Source: Streptomyces sp. MMG1533
GTDB taxonomy: Bacteria > Actinomycetota > Actinomycetes > Streptomycetales > Streptomycetaceae
Direction: 5' to 3'
NCBI RefSeq assembly: GCF_001279775.1
Contig: NZ_LGDG01000233.1
Coordinates: 1 to 64,000 of the forward strand
Length of the DNA: 64,000 nucleotides
A program made the translations under genes and the position numbers. Positions 28,301 to 38,260 of this stretch are shown in pieces. The notes under the pieces were generated by a model. It saw only the letters and a list, made by a program, of their open reading frames with translations, had not been told where the DNA came from and made no database searches. Within the stretch, counting starts at the first letter, position 1; each line of letters opens with the position of its first letter.

Positions 28301-31300
28301 CGTACGCCCCGGAAGGCCGGACCGTAGGCGAGGGGGCCGTCCGCGAGGGCGCCGTACGCGTCGGCGAGGCCGACCTCGGTCGCGCCCTGCGGCGGCCACA
28401 CGGCGAGTTCCGTCTCCGGCCGAGCGGGCTCCGTGCCGCTGAGCACCCCTGTGGCGTGCCGGGTCCAGGTGCGTGCGGAGTCGTCCGCGGAGGGCCGGGC
28501 GTAGACGTCGACCGGGCGCCGACCCGACTCGTCCGCCGTGCCCACGACGACCTGGACGCGTACGCCCGTGGCCGCGGGCAGGGGGAGCGGGGCCAGGACG
28601 ACGAGTTCGTCGAGCGCGCCGCAGCCGACCTCGTCACCCGCGCGTACGGCCATCTCCACGAACGCCGTCGCGGGGACCAGGACCGTACCGCCGATCACAT
28701 GGTCGGCCAGCCACGGCTGGGTCGCGGTGGAGAGCAGACCGGAGAACACCGTCCGGTCGGTGTCCGGCACGGCGAACGCCGGGCCCAGCAACGGGTGTTC
28801 GCGGGCGTCCGCAGTGGGGCCGGGGGTGCGCGGAGCGTCCAGCCAGTACCGCCGGCGCTGGAACGCGTACGTCGGCAGGTCGACCCGCCGCGCACCGGTG
28901 CCGGCGAACACCGCGGGCCAGTCGACTCGCGCCCCGCGCACATGGAGCCGGGCCACGGCGGACAGGAGCGTCTTGGGCTCGTGCTCGCCGCCACGGGTCG
29001 CGACGGCGAACACAGGGGCGGGGACCTCGTCGTCCGCACCGGTCAGGCAGTCCTCGGCCGCGGCGGTGAGCGCGGGGCCGGGGCCGAGCTCCAGGAACGC
29101 CGACACGCCGTTGTCCCCGAGCCACCGCACGGCGTCGGCGAACCGCACCGGCAGACGGGCGTGCCGTACCCAGTACTCCGGCGAACACAGTTCCCCGGGC
29201 TCGGCCGGGCGACCCGACACGCCCGAGACCACCGGGATCCGCGGCGGCCGGAAGGTCAGCCCTTCAGCGACGCGGCGGAAGTCTTCGAGCATCGGTTCCA
29301 CCAGCGGCGAGTGGAAGGCATGGCCGACCCGCAGGCGTACGGTCCTGCGGTTGCGTGCCTCGAAGGCGGCGGCGACGGCGAGCACCGAGTCGCGGACGCC
29401 GGAGATCACCACGGAGCGCGGTCCGTTGACGGAGGCGATCGCCACCTCGTCGCTTCGGCCGCCGAACTCCGGTAGTGCAGCGAGGACTTCCTCTTCCGTC
29501 GCGTGCAGCGCCACCATCGCCCCGCCCCCGGGCAGGGCATGCATCAACCGGCCCCGGGCCGCGACGAGTTGTGCCGCGTCCGCCAGGTCCAGCACTCCGG
29601 CGACATGGGCCGCCGCCAGCTCTCCCACGGAATGGCCGGTCAGGAAGTCGGCGTGCACTCCCCAGGACTCCAACAGCCGGAACAACGCCACCTCGAAGGC
29701 GAAGAGACCGGCCTGGGTGAAGTCCGTACGGTCGAGGAGGGTGGCCTCCGGTGTTCCGGGCTCGGCGGACAGCACCGTCTCCAGCGGTCGCTCGAGACGG
29801 CCGCTCAGTTCCCGGCAGACCTCGTCGAAGGCCGAGTCGAAGACGGGGAACGCGGCGCGCAACTCGGCGCCCATACGGACACGTTGAGCACCCTGGCCGG
29901 TGAACAGGAAGGCCGTACGGAGGCCGGGATCCGCCACGGCCGGCGTCGCGCCCCTGCCATCGGCGAGCGCATGCAACGCGGCCGACATCCGCGCCCGGTC
30001 GCCGCAGGGCACCATCGCCCGGTGCGGGAGCGGCGACCTCGACACGGCGAGGGAGAAGCCGACGTCGGTCGCGGACAGGTCGGGCCGGGCCGCCAAGTGG
30101 TCCGCCAGGCGGCGGGCTTGGGCCCGCAGGGCACCGTCGTCGGCGCCGGAGAGCAGCCAGGGCACCGGCACCTCTGCGGCACCCGCCCCCGTACCGGGAG
30201 GCTGCTCGGGTTCCTCCAGGATCACGTGGGCGTTGGTCCCGCCGATACCGAAGGCCGACACGCCGGCCCGGCGCGGCCCGGAGTCCGTCGCGGGCCACGG
30301 GCGGGCCTCGGTCAGCAGTTCCACCCGGCCCGCCGACCAGTCGACGTGCGGGCTGGGTGCCTGTGCGTGCAGGGTGCGCGGGAGCTCCTCGTGCCGCATG
30401 GCCTGCACCATCTTGATGACACCGGCGACTCCTGCGGCCGCCTGGGTGTGCCCGAGGTTGGACTTGACCGAGCCCAGCCACAGCGGCGGCCGCTCCTCGT
30501 CCCGTCCTTGGCCGTAGGCGGCCAGCAGGGCCCGCGCCTCGACGGGGTCGCCGAGCGTGGTGCCCGTGCCGTGCGCCTCCACCGCGTCCACGTCGCCCGC
30601 GCGGAGCCCGGCGTCGGCCAACGCCCTCTCGATCAGCTGCTGTTGGGCCTGCCCGTTGGGTGCCGTCAGGCCGTTGGAAGCGCCGTCGGAGTTGACGGCG
30701 GAGCCGCGCAGCACGGCCAGCACCGGGTGGCCGTGGCGGCGGGCGTCGGACAGCCGCTCCAGCAGGACCAGTCCCGCGCCCTCGCCCCAGGCGGTGCCGT
30801 CCGCCGAGGCCGAGAACGACTTGCAGCGGCCGTCGGGGGAGAGGCCGCGCTGGCGGCTGAACGCGGTGAACGGCTTGGGCGTCGCCATCACCGTGACCCC
30901 GCCGGCCAGGGCGAGGGAGCACTCCCCGGAGCGCAGCGCCTTCGCCGCCCAGTGCAGGGCCACCAGGGAGGAGGAGCACGCGGTGTCGACCGTGATCGAC
31001 GGCCCGCGCAGGCCGTACACGTACGAGATGCGGCCGGAGGCCACGCTGCCGGCCGAGCCCAGGCCCAGATGGGCCTCCAGCTCGTGCTGGGTGAAGCGGG
31101 CGGAGTAGTCGCCGTGCATCACGCCGACGAACACCCCCGTGTCGCTCTCGCGCAGCGCGGCCGGATCGATGCCCGCCCGCTCCCAGACCTCCCACGAGGT
31201 CTCGAGCAGCAGCCGTTGCTGCGGGTCCATCGACAGCGCCTCACGCGGAGAGATCCCGAACAGGCCCGCGTCGAACTCCGCGGCGTGGTGCAGGAAGCCG

Positions 31301-33462
31301 CCGCTGCGGGTGTACGAGGTGCCGACCCGGTCCGGGTCGGGGTCGTACAGGGCGGCCAGGTCCCAGCCCCGGTCGGTGGGGAAGTCCGAGATCGCGTCCC
31401 CGCCCTTGGACACCAGTCGCCAGAGGTCCTCGGGGGAGTGGACGTCACCGGGATAGCGGCAGCCCATGGCGACGATCACCACCGGATCGTCCGTTCTCGC
31501 TTCAGAGGCGGAGGACGGCGGACTGGTGGGCACCGGGGTGAAGAGGGTGCTGTGCACGTGCTGCGCCAGGGCCGACGGGGTGGGGTGGTCGAAGACCAGC
31601 GTCGAGGGAAGCCGCAGGCCGGTCGCCTCGCCGAGCCGTTCGATCAGCGTGACGGCGCCCGCGGAGGTCAGTCCGAGATCGGTGAAGGGGCTGTCGGCGT
31701 CGAGATCGGCGGGGGTGCTGTCGCCGTCGGGTCGTTGGGCCGGTCCGTCGCCGCAGACCGCGGCCGTCTCCGCGAGCACCGCCTCGCGCAGCGCACGTTC
31801 CCGCCCCTGAGGCGTCAGCGACAGCAGCCGCCGGCGCAGCGCTCCGTCGGCCGCCGTCGGGGAGGGCAGGGCCGGGCGGACCTCGGACGCCGCGCGGGCC
31901 AGGTCGGGCAGGACCGCGTGGCGGGCGATCTTGCCGGACGCCGTACGCGGGACGGCCGCGATCTCACGGATCTCGACGGGCAGCTTGTAGTCGGCCAGCC
32001 GTGTGCGGCACGCGGCCAGTACCCGGCGCGGCTCGAACCCGTCCGGTCCCGGTACGACGTAGGCCACCGGGACCTCGCCGAGGACGTCGTGCGGCCTGCC
32101 CACCACCACCGCGTCCCGCACGCCGGGACAGAGCAGCAGGGCCTGCTCGACCTCCGTGGGGTGGATGTTCTCCCCGCCGCGGATGATCAGTTCGCTGACC
32201 CGGCCGGTGAGCGTGAGATGGCCGTGTTCGACGCGTCGGCCGAGGTCACCGGTGCGGTACCAGCCGCCCCGCAGCGCGGCCTCGGTCGCCTCGGCCTGGT
32301 GGTGGTACCCGGTCATCAGGCTCGGCCCGCGCACCCAGATCTCGCCCTCGTCGCCGTCCGCGACATCGTTGCCAGAACCGGGATCGACGAGCCGTACGTC
32401 CATTCCCGGGACCGGTGGTCCACAGGACCCGTCGACCCGCGGCCCGTCCGGCCGGTTCACCGCGATCATCCCGCAGGTCTCGGTGCTGCCGTACGCGTCG
32501 AGCAGCGGCGCCCCCAGGAGGTCCTCCACCGCCCGGCGCAGGGCCGGCGCACTCGGGGCGCCCGCCACGACACAGGTGCGCAGCCTCGGCAGGGGCGAGG
32601 CGTCCTCGGCCGCCGAGGCCACCAGCCGGTGGTAGACGGCGGGCACCCCCGCCAGGACGGTGTACGGGCCGCCGAGAGATTCGTGAGGCGTGCGCAGCTC
32701 CCGCAACAGGCCGCCGGGCGGCAGGAGTTCACCGGTGATCCGGGCGCTCGCGCCGACGGCGGTGATTCCCAGGATCGCGAGCGAGTGCCCGAAGCTGTGG
32801 AACAGCGGGAGCGGCCAGAGCAGCCGGTCCTCGGGCGAGAGCCCGAAGATCGGGGCGTAACAGGCCGCCACCGACCACAGGGCGGCGCGCTGCGTGGACA
32901 GCACGCCCTTGGGGCGATGGGTGGTCCCGGACGTGTAGAGCATCCAGGCCGGCTCGTCCAGCGCGAGGTCGTCCCGCGGCGGTTCGGCGGGCTCGGCCGC
33001 GGCCGCCTCCTCGAAGCCGGCCGTGCCGTCGGCGGCGTCCGCCGGGACCGGTCCCGTGCCGGTGAGCAGGATGCGCATGCGGCCGGGCCCGGGACCCACG
33101 CGCCGCAGTCGGGCGAGGTGCGCCAGGTCCGTGACGACGACCGAGGCCCCGCTGTCCTCCAGGAAATGGGCGAGCTCGGCGTCGGACGACCGGGGATTGA
33201 GCGGCACACCGACCGCCCCCGCCCGGACGGTGGCGAGAACGCTCTCCACCATCTCCACGCAGTTGCCCAGACAGATCGCGACCCGGTCACCCCGCCCGAC
33301 GCCCGCCCGGGCGAGATACGCGGCCAGCCGGCCGGTGCGCCGCTCCAACTCGGCGTAGGTGACACCACGCACGTCGTCGGCGTACGCCACACGTGACGGC
33401 CGGCTCTCGGCGTGCGCCTTCAGCAGCTCCGGCAGCGGCCGGATCAGCTCGTCGTGCGTCAT
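25357..33462 (-). CDS. Type I polyketide synthase: AL-ACP-KS-AT-DH-KR-ACP-TE
   Basis: A 2701-residue PKS. Residues 1-520 are an acyl-AMP ligase ([28 protein letters not shown]). ACP1 has its Ser at 600 (DLGLTS). KS has Cys829 in DTACSSS, His964 in EAHGTGT and His1005. AT has Ser1278 in GHSVG and a HAFH motif, predicting malonyl-CoA. DH has His1588 (HxxxGxxxxP) and Asp1755. KR has GGTGALG and an LDD motif, so a B-type D-alcohol is expected. ACP2 Ser is 2347. The thioesterase has Cys2539 in GMCTGG instead of Ser, with Asp2566 and His2664. It should load a free acid, extend it with malonate (once, or iteratively) and release it. It is coupled to the halogenase. Confidence 0.95.
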   Translation of the reverse strand: MTHDELIRPLPELLKAHAESRPSRVAYADDVRGVTYAELERRTGRLAAYLARAGVGRGDRVAICLGNCVEMVESVLATVRAGAVGVPLNPRSSDAELAHFLEDSGASVVVTDLAHLARLRRVGPGPGRMRILLTGTGPVPADAADGTAGFEEAAAAEPAEPPRDDLALDEPAWMLYTSGTTHRPKGVLSTQRAALWSVAACYAPIFGLSPEDRLLWPLPLFHSFGHSLAILGITAVGASARITGELLPPGGLLRELRTPHESLGGPYTVLAGVPAVYHRLVASAAEDASPLPRLRTCVVAGAPSAPALRRAVEDLLGAPLLDAYGSTETCGMIAVNRPDGPRVDGSCGPPVPGMDVRLVDPGSGNDVADGDEGEIWVRGPSLMTGYHHQAEATEAALRGGWYRTGDLGRRVEHGHLTLTGRVSELIIRGGENIHPTEVEQALLLCPGVRDAVVVGRPHDVLGEVPVAYVVPGPDGFEPRRVLAACRTRLADYKLPVEIREIAAVPRTASGKIARHAVLPDLARAASEVRPALPSPTAADGALRRRLLSLTPQGRERALREAVLAETAAVCGDGPAQRPDGDSTPADLDADSPFTDLGLTSAGAVTLIERLGEATGLRLPSTLVFDHPTPSALAQHVHSTLFTPVPTSPPSSASEARTDDPVVIVAMGCRYPGDVHSPEDLWRLVSKGGDAISDFPTDRGWDLAALYDPDPDRVGTSYTRSGGFLHHAAEFDAGLFGISPREALSMDPQQRLLLETSWEVWERAGIDPAALRESDTGVFVGVMHGDYSARFTQHELEAHLGLGSAGSVASGRISYVYGLRGPSITVDTACSSSLVALHWAAKALRSGECSLALAGGVTVMATPKPFTAFSRQRGLSPDGRCKSFSASADGTAWGEGAGLVLLERLSDARRHGHPVLAVLRGSAVNSDGASNGLTAPNGQAQQQLIERALADAGLRAGDVDAVEAHGTGTTLGDPVEARALLAAYGQGRDEERPPLWLGSVKSNLGHTQAAAGVAGVIKMVQAMRHEELPRTLHAQAPSPHVDWSAGRVELLTEARPWPATDSGPRRAGVSAFGIGGTNAHVILEEPEQPPGTGAGAAEVPVPWLLSGADDGALRAQARRLADHLAARPDLSATDVGFSLAVSRSPLPHRAMVPCGDRARMSAALHALADGRGATPAVADPGLRTAFLFTGQGAQRVRMGAELRAAFPVFDSAFDEVCRELSGRLERPLETVLSAEPGTPEATLLDRTDFTQAGLFAFEVALFRLLESWGVHADFLTGHSVGELAAAHVAGVLDLADAAQLVAARGRLMHALPGGGAMVALHATEEEVLAALPEFGGRSDEVAIASVNGPRSVVISGVRDSVLAVAAAFEARNRRTVRLRVGHAFHSPLVEPMLEDFRRVAEGLTFRPPRIPVVSGVSGRPAEPGELCSPEYWVRHARLPVRFADAVRWLGDNGVSAFLELGPGPALTAAAEDCLTGADDEVPAPVFAVATRGGEHEPKTLLSAVARLHVRGARVDWPAVFAGTGARRVDLPTYAFQRRRYWLDAPRTPGPTADAREHPLLGPAFAVPDTDRTVFSGLLSTATQPWLADHVIGGTVLVPATAFVEMAVRAGDEVGCGALDELVVLAPLPLPAATGVRVQVVVGTADESGRRPVDVYARPSADDSARTWTRHATGVLSGTEPARPETELAVWPPQGATEVGLADAYGALADGPLAYGPAFRGVRAVWRRDEELFAEVRLPEAESAGPDRFGIHPALLDAALHAPLLTGSAPESDAIRVPFAWNGVRLYAAGASEVRVRITPGGTDTVSVTLADPTGRPVARVDSLATRELPADTAVPAAEVVRRALLRPEWTAVEPPGGVQHRVDTGCWELAGPDRLDLGGLLPDVVRADAPEPDTVVVMAVGAPMTDADPLPAVHLLTGRVLRALQDWQDDPRTAGSRLVVVTREATAPEPDLAGAAVWGLVRAAQAELPGRVVLVDVDGRPESLRLLPSAVATGEPQLSVRQGRLAAPRLAGHSELSTGGGAFGPDGTVLITGGTGALGAELARHLVAAYGVRHLLLTGRQGPQAPNADELRGTLEELGAEVRIVACDAGDRDALAEVIKGCAPAPTAVVHAAGVLDDGVLAALTPERMATVLRPKADAAWHLHELTRDLDLSAFVLFSSVSGLLGRAGQGNYAAANSFLDALARHRSRLGLPAVSLAWGPWEHGGGMAGADAPSRRSGEVLRALSVEQGLALFDAALRADEPVLAPMLLDRAGLRSAPGPVPPLLRGLVPPGRPAAGTGRATTDSPPGTEQPWEPGAWRKVLAELPSAQREDALAELMSADVAAVLGYPDADALPAGKSFAELGFDSLMAVQVRNRLSMALRLRLSAAVVFEHPTAQGLARHALGLLDDLPETPTEPERAPTDDRPAQTLSSLYRRVCEAGRVVAAMHMLVTASWAVPTFDEADSREHALPPLRRAEGSGERPVLVFFTGYHPPFAAPGGEFARFHAHFQGELDVLELPHPGIGAGNAVPADRDTLARTHAETVLRHVGDRPFAVVGMCTGGAVAHAVTRRLEAMGRAPVGQVLLDTYLINETNSDKEWLLSLAAVIAPRLGGNQFTGDEDTGVAALGAYTRMFLDWDPEPVDTPTLLVRATQPTPEMATGAEPDEWQTSWPLPHARADVPGDHFSFMQDHTPTTVAAVRTWLDSLGRTDAPSAPTTEGEQ

Positions 33463-33573
33463 GTACCCGCCCCTCCGGCACGTGGTGCAGCACGGCCGCC
33501 GTCAATCGCCTTGCAGAGCAACGGTATTGAGCGTACGGGCAGGCCAGCCGGATGATCGAAGATTTGGGCGACC

Positions 33574-33596
33574 GGCGCCCGGAGCGTCCGGGCGCC
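33574..33596. promoter_or_regulatory. Perfect inverted repeat between divergent PKS and nudK genes
   Basis: GGCGCCCGGA (33574-33583) and its exact complement (33587-33596) form a 10-bp stem with a 3-nt loop in the 195-bp gap between the PKS and the NudK-like gene. Its position between divergent starts suggests an operator, although a hairpin in either leader RNA is equally possible. Confidence 0.4.
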
Positions 33597-33616
33597 GCCG
33601 GATGGTAGAAGCAGGC

Positions 33617-33661
33617 ATGACCAACTTGCACTCTCCCTCCTCCGCAGCGGACATCCGATGA
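33617..33661 (+). CDS. Possible leader peptide before the NudK-like gene
   Basis: A 14-codon frame (MTNLHSPSSAADIR) whose stop overlaps the start of the NudK-like gene as ATGA. Only a weak ribosome site (GCAGG) is present. It may serve translational coupling or be chance. Confidence 0.2.
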   Translation: MTNLHSPSSAADIR

Positions 33662-34320
33662 CCGCCGGCGTCGACACCCCCGACCGCCGGGGCCGCACCG
33701 GGCTCGACCGCACCGGCCGGGATCTCACCGGCAACCCGCGGGTCAAGGTGCGGGACGTGACCCTGCTGTCCAGCCACTGGTACGTCGAACGCACCACGGT
33801 CTTCGACTTCCGGCACGCCGACGGCACTTGGAGCACCCAGGAGCGCGAGACGCACGATCGCGGCAACGGGGCCACCATGCTGCTGTACGACGCCGATCGC
33901 GAAACCGTGCTGCTCACCCGCCAGTTCCGCTTCCCGGTCTACGTCAACGGTCACCCCGACGGCCTGCTGGTCGAGACTCCGGGCGGACTGCTCGACGACG
34001 ATGACGAGCACCCGGAGATCGCCGTACGCCGCGAGGTCGTCGAGGAGACCGGGCACACCATCGGCGACGTCCAGCACGTCTTCGACGTCTACATGAGCCC
34101 GGGTTCGGTCACCGAACGCGTCAGCTTCTACGCCGCCGCCTACGGCCCCTCGACCCGCACCCACGAGGGCGGCGGCCTGGAGGAGGAGGGCGAGGACATC
34201 GAGATCCTCGAACTGCCCTTCCGCAGGGCCCTGGAGATGATCCGCACCGGAGAGATCGCCGACGCGAAGACGATCATGCTCCTGCAGTGGGCGGCACTGG
34301 AGGGGCCGTTCGCCCGCTGA
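33658..34320 (+). CDS. NUDIX hydrolase, GDP-mannose pyrophosphatase (NudK) type
   Basis: A 220-residue NUDIX protein. The Nudix box starts at GGLLDDDDEHPEIAVRREVVEETG (key residues: first Gly pair, the REVVEE core and the final Gly), with the flanking ETPGG and MSPGSVTERV segments typical of NudK/ADP-ribose pyrophosphatases. It hydrolyses a nucleotide-sugar diphosphate to a nucleoside monophosphate and sugar phosphate. The N-terminal 25 residues are polar and not part of the fold. Pieces of a second copy of this gene flank the exopolysaccharide locus (34,441 and 63,444), so it was duplicated at this spot. Confidence 0.88.
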   Translation: MTAGVDTPDRRGRTGLDRTGRDLTGNPRVKVRDVTLLSSHWYVERTTVFDFRHADGTWSTQERETHDRGNGATMLLYDADRETVLLTRQFRFPVYVNGHPDGLLVETPGGLLDDDDEHPEIAVRREVVEETGHTIGDVQHVFDVYMSPGSVTERVSFYAAAYGPSTRTHEGGGLEEEGEDIEILELPFRRALEMIRTGEIADAKTIMLLQWAALEGPFAR

Positions 34321-34330
34321 GCCGGAGGGT

Positions 34331-34371
34331 GAGGCGGGTGAGGCCCGTGCGGTGGGCGAGGCGGGTGAGGC
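34331..34371 (+). repeat. Two 14-bp direct repeats downstream of the NudK-like gene
   Basis: GAGGCGGGTGAGGC occurs at 34331-34344 and 34358-34371. They lie in the short non-coding stretch that also holds the nudK 5' remnant. Confidence 0.5.
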
Positions 34372-34440
34372 GGCCTTGCGGCATCGGCGACGAGTACGGC
34401 GGCTGTCGACGCGAGTGATCAAGCGTCATGGGCGACCGAA

Positions 34441-34472
34441 GCCGGCGTCGACACCCCGGACCGCCGGGGCCG
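34441..34472 (+). pseudogene. 5' remnant of a second NudK-like gene
   Basis: These 32 bp match bases 33664-33695, the third codon onward of the intact NudK-like gene, with one mismatch, and then diverge. This is too long for chance. With the 3' remnant at 63444-63574 it forms the two ends of a split second copy. Confidence 0.55.
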
Positions 34473-34536
34473 GCGGTTCCCTTGCCGGCCGCCGTGGCCG
34501 CCGTGGCCACCGTTTGGAGACTCGCCTCCGCGCCCC

Positions 34537-35286
34537 TCACTCCGCTTCGGTGAAGCGGTCGAGCAGCGCGTCCAGCCCGACCGCCAGGCCCTCCGGCCCG
34601 CCCCGTGCGGCGAGTGCGGGGGCGGTTTCCCGGAGTCTGGGCAGCTCCTGGGGCGGCATGCGGTGCAGTCCGAGACGGAAGCCGGGGTCCGGCTCCTCGG
34701 GGTTGTCCACCATGGGCCGCAGCTCCGCGGACACATAGCCGAGGAGCCACGCGGTGTAGGCGCGGAACACGGCGGAGGTGCGGACCTCGTCCAGGTCGGC
34801 CTCGGCGAGCAGGGTGAGCACCCTCTCGTGGTCCTTCAGGACGGCGAGGGGGCGCTGGGCGAGCGGGATGGCCAGCATGCGCGTGGTGAGCAGCGGGACC
34901 GCCTGGGGATGGGCGAAACAGACGTCGTACGTCGCCCTCGCGATGCGGTGGAGCTCGCTGCGCCAGGCAGTCTTCCCGGTGCTCGTGCTCGTGCCCGGCT
35001 CGGCGGCCAGCCGTTCCTCCAGCTCGAGGTACAGCGCCTCCACCAGGCCGTCCAGGAGGGCGTCCTTGCCTTCCGCGTACCGGTAGAGCGCCATCGCCTC
35101 CACGCCGAGCTCGGCGCCGAGCCGCCGCATGCTCAGCGCGGACAGGCCTTCCCTGTCCACCAGCTCCAGGGCGCTGGCCAGCACGCGTTCACGGCTCAGC
35201 CGTCCGTAACGGCCGCGGTCGCTGGCGCGGCGCGCCGGAGCGGCTCCGGCACCCTTCCCCCGCCCTTTCGCCTGCTCCTTGACCAT
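34537..35286 (-). CDS. TetR-family transcriptional regulator
   Basis: A 249-residue regulator. An N-terminal basic tail is followed by a TetR helix-turn-helix (RERVLASALELVDREG, LSMRRLGAELGVEAMALYRY by key words RRLGAELGV and ALYRY) and a TetR_C-like ligand domain. The ATG at 35286 has GGGAGG seven bases upstream; an ATG at 35316 is an alternative. The gene is divergent from the exopolysaccharide operon and 68 bp from the first copy of the four-fold promoter element, so it is the obvious candidate regulator of the locus. That link is an inference. Confidence 0.88.
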   Translation of the reverse strand: MVKEQAKGRGKGAGAAPARRASDRGRYGRLSRERVLASALELVDREGLSALSMRRLGAELGVEAMALYRYAEGKDALLDGLVEALYLELEERLAAEPGTSTSTGKTAWRSELHRIARATYDVCFAHPQAVPLLTTRMLAIPLAQRPLAVLKDHERVLTLLAEADLDEVRTSAVFRAYTAWLLGYVSAELRPMVDNPEEPDPGFRLGLHRMPPQELPRLRETAPALAARGGPEGLAVGLDALLDRFTEAE

Positions 35287-35353
35287 GCCCAGCCTCCCGT
35301 GATCGCCCCGTGCCATGCCCCTGTGTTGACTCTATACGCCAACGGGGTCAGAG

Positions 35354-35380
35354 TGTACGTATACGTCGTAAATATACGAC
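35354..35380 (+). promoter_or_regulatory. Shared exopolysaccharide promoter element, copy 1
   Basis: The element begins TGTACGTATACG, has the core TACGTCGTAAA and ends ATACGAC. It contains the inverted repeat GTCGTA-AATA-TACGAC and the palindrome ACGTATACGT. It lies between the divergent TetR gene and the aminotransferase/dehydratase operon. Three other copies head other operons of the locus. Confidence 0.75.
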
Positions 35381-35390
35381 ATCAGGAGGT

Positions 35391-35441
35391 ATGGCGGAGT
35401 CGTCATCCCCCGAGCGAGCCCATACCGGGAGCGAGAAATGA
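35391..35441 (+). CDS. Possible leader peptide of the exopolysaccharide operon
   Basis: A strong AGGAGGT site immediately precedes an ATG that opens a 16-residue frame (MAESSSPERAHTGSEK). Its stop overlaps the start of the aminotransferase/dehydratase gene as ATGA. The best ribosome site of the operon therefore serves this mini-gene, suggesting that the big enzyme is translated by coupling. No attenuator hairpin was identified. Confidence 0.4.
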   Translation: MAESSSPERAHTGSEK

Positions 35442-38260
35442 CAGTCCACCGTCTCCGACCCCGGCGGGAATCCGTCGGTCATCCCCGGCCTGCCCTGAAC
35501 GGTGTGCCCCTCACCGACGCCCTCACCGTGGAACACGCGGACGCACCGGACGTGCCCTTCGCCGTGACCCGGATCAGCCCCGAGGCCCGGAGAGCGGCAC
35601 AGCGCGTGCTCGCCTCGGGCTGGGTGACCACCGGCCACGAGACGGAACTCTTCGAGAGCGAGTTCGCGGCCTGTGTCGAGGCCGAGCACGCGATCGCGGT
35701 GAGTTCGTGCACGGCGGCGCTCGAACTGGCGCTGCGCGCCCTGCGACTGCCGCCCGGTGGGACGGTGCTGGTCCCGGCCGTGACGTTCTGCGGCGCGGCT
35801 CACGCGATCCTGCACGCCGGACTGCGGCCCGTACTGGTGGACGTCGATCCGCGCACCGGGACGCCGACTGCGGCCACTGTCGCCCGCGCGGCCAGGGCCT
35901 GCGGATGCCCCCAGGCGATGATGGTCCTGCACTACGCCGGGGCCCCGGCGCCGGTGGCCGAGCTGGCGCAAGCCGCGCGACTGCCCCTGACGCGGGTCGT
36001 CGAGGACGCCGCGCACGCCCTGGGCACATCGGTGGGGGACCGGCCTGTGGGGAGCCTGTCGGCAGCGACCTGCTTCAGCTTCTACGCCACCAAGAACCTG
36101 CCCATCGGTGAGGGCGGCATGGTGACCACGGACGACCCCGAACTCGCGGAGCGGATTCGTCGAGCAAGGCTTCACGGAATGTCCGCCGACGCCTGGCGCC
36201 GGAACCTGCCGGGCGGCCACTGGCGGTACACCGTCGAGGAGGCGGGCCTCAAGGCCAACATGACGGATGTGCAGGCCGCCATCGGGCGGGCCCAGCTTCG
36301 TCACCTCGATGACTGGCAGCGGCGGCGGCACGCCCTGGCCGAGCGGTACACGGCGGCGCTGGAGGCCGTTCCCGGCATCGAGCCCCTGGACGTCGTCACC
36401 CCGGGGCGGCACGCCCGTCACCTTTACGTCGTGCGGGTACTGGAGGAGTACGGGACCGGACGCGATGAACTGATCGACAGGCTGGCGGAGTGCGGCATCG
36501 GCACCTCCGTCCATTTCAGTCCCCTGCACCACATGCCGTACTTCCAGCGTGCCGCGATCACTCCGCCCGGTGGTCTGCCGGGAGCCGATGCGCTCTTCCC
36601 CCAGCTGCTGTCCCTGCCCCTGTACCCACTCCTCACCGAGCGGGCGGTCGACCGGGTCGCCGGGGAGCTGGCCCGGCGCGCCTCAGGGTCCCGTCCCGTG
36701 TCATCCGTCGCCGAACGGCCGGAACCTCCGGTAGCGCGGCAGGAGACCGGACTGCGCACCCTCCGGCCGGAACCTCCGGCAGCGCACGAGGAGACCGGGC
36801 TGCGCACCCTGGTGATCGGAGCCGGGGAGGCCGGACAGGCGCTCGCCCGGGACCTGGCGCGGACACCGCAGTTCGGGCTCGTTCCCGTCGGCTTCCTCGA
36901 CGACGCCCCGGCCAAACGCCGTGCCGCCGTCATCGGGGGCCTGCCCGTACTGGGAGAGCTGGACGACACCCGACAGACCGCAATCACCCACCGGATCGAG
37001 GCGGTGGTCGTGGCCATCCCCGGACTGAGCCCGGACCGCTTCCGCCAGGTGGCGCGGGCGGCCGAGGCCACGGGAGCGAGCGTCCGGTATCTGCCGTCGT
37101 TCATCGCGGCACTCCGGCGCGACGTGATGGGCAGTGACATGCGAGCGCTGAACGTGCACCAACTGATCGGCCGCAACGAGATACACGTGGTGAGCCCCGA
37201 GGCGCGCTTGACGGTCGCCGGGCGGCGGGTCCTGGTGACCGGGGCCGGCGGGTCGATCGGCAGCGAGCTGTGCCACCAGGTGCGCGCCTTCGGCCCGAGC
37301 CGGCTCTTCCTGCTCGACCACGACGAGTCGAATCTGCACCGGCTGCAGCTGGAACTGTACGGCGACGCACTGGTCAGCGACGACATAGTGATCTCGGACA
37401 TCCGCGACCGTCCCCGCATCGACCAGATCTTCCGCGAGCTGCGCCCCGAGGTGGTGTTCCACGCCGCCGCGCACAAGCATCTGCCTCTCCTCGAGCGGCA
37501 CCCTTGCGAGGGCGTGAAGTCGAACGTGATGGGGACCGCGAATCTGGTGCGGGCCGCGACCGAGGCCGGAACCGAACGGTTCGTGCTGATCTCCACCGAC
37601 AAGGCGGCCGACCCCGTGTCGGTGCTCGGTGCGACCAAGCGGCTGGCCGAGCTCATCGTGCGGGAGGGGCAGAAGAACGCCCCGCCCGGGACCGTCTTCG
37701 CGGCCGTCCGCTTCGGCAATGTGCTGGGCAGCCGCGGTTCGTTGCTGTCGGTCGTGGCCGAACAGCTGGGCGCCGGTTCCCCGGTGACCGTCACGCACCC
37801 CGAAGTGACGCGGTTCTTCATGACCATCGAGGAGGCCGTCGGGCTTGTCCTGGAGGCCGCGCGCATGGCCCGGGGCGGTGAGGTGTTCGTCCTGGACATG
37901 AGCAGTCCCGTGCGGATCGTGGACCTCGTCCGCAAGTTCGCCCGCTCGGTGAACGTGCCGGACGTGGACATCCGCTTCACCGGACTGCGGACGGGTGAGA
38001 AGCTCAACGAGACCCTGTTCTCCGCCCATGAGCGGCATACGCGCACCGCCCACCCGCAGATCCTCGCCGCGACGCCCACGATCGGCGACGAGCCCTGGGC
38101 CGCGCTACCGGAACGGCTCCCCGACCTGTACGCCGCAGCGGAGGGCAACGACCCCGACGAGGTACGGCGTGTGCTGGCCGATCTCCTCCCGGGCTTCCCT
38201 GCGGCGCCGTTGGCCCGATCGCACGTCGGCATGGCCGACCCGTACCCGGACGACTTCTGA
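35438..38260 (+). CDS. Fused DegT/PglE-type aminotransferase and PglF/CapD-type 4,6-dehydratase
   Basis: A 940-residue bifunctional protein. Residues about 35-410 are a DegT/DnrJ/EryC1 PLP aminotransferase (the VEDAAHALGT Asp and the Lys in FYATKNLPIGEGG). Residues about 445-935 are a soluble PglF/CapD-like nucleotide-sugar dehydratase, with a first Rossmann-like part (VIGAGEAGQAL), a second cofactor motif (VTGAGGSIGSEL) and the modified active site STDKAADPVSVLGATK. The four membrane helices of PglF are missing. The two steps are consecutive: UDP-GlcNAc to 4-keto-6-deoxy sugar, then transamination to a 4-amino-4,6-dideoxy sugar. A 48-bp tandem duplication lies in the linker. It heads the operon downstream of promoter copy 1. 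Confidence 0.9.
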   Translation: MTVHRLRPRRESVGHPRPALNGVPLTDALTVEHADAPDVPFAVTRISPEARRAAQRVLASGWVTTGHETELFESEFAACVEAEHAIAVSSCTAALELALRALRLPPGGTVLVPAVTFCGAAHAILHAGLRPVLVDVDPRTGTPTAATVARAARACGCPQAMMVLHYAGAPAPVAELAQAARLPLTRVVEDAAHALGTSVGDRPVGSLSAATCFSFYATKNLPIGEGGMVTTDDPELAERIRRARLHGMSADAWRRNLPGGHWRYTVEEAGLKANMTDVQAAIGRAQLRHLDDWQRRRHALAERYTAALEAVPGIEPLDVVTPGRHARHLYVVRVLEEYGTGRDELIDRLAECGIGTSVHFSPLHHMPYFQRAAITPPGGLPGADALFPQLLSLPLYPLLTERAVDRVAGELARRASGSRPVSSVAERPEPPVARQETGLRTLRPEPPAAHEETGLRTLVIGAGEAGQALARDLARTPQFGLVPVGFLDDAPAKRRAAVIGGLPVLGELDDTRQTAITHRIEAVVVAIPGLSPDRFRQVARAAEATGASVRYLPSFIAALRRDVMGSDMRALNVHQLIGRNEIHVVSPEARLTVAGRRVLVTGAGGSIGSELCHQVRAFGPSRLFLLDHDESNLHRLQLELYGDALVSDDIVISDIRDRPRIDQIFRELRPEVVFHAAAHKHLPLLERHPCEGVKSNVMGTANLVRAATEAGTERFVLISTDKAADPVSVLGATKRLAELIVREGQKNAPPGTVFAAVRFGNVLGSRGSLLSVVAEQLGAGSPVTVTHPEVTRFFMTIEEAVGLVLEAARMARGGEVFVLDMSSPVRIVDLVRKFARSVNVPDVDIRFTGLRTGEKLNETLFSAHERHTRTAHPQILAATPTIGDEPWAALPERLPDLYAAAEGNDPDEVRRVLADLLPGFPAAPLARSHVGMADPYPDDF
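36719..36810 (+). repeat. 48-bp tandem duplication in the enzyme linker
   Basis: Two adjacent units with a 48-bp period, starting at 36719 and 36767, encode near-identical 16-residue linker repeats containing RPEPP and ETGLRTL. They join the aminotransferase and dehydratase parts and keep the frame. Confidence 0.85.

Noticed and set aside
25450..33396. Very long open frames (1341 and 1297 codons) opposite the PKS
   Set aside because: Their products are Arg/Gly/His-rich with no domains, while the opposite strand encodes complete PKS domains.
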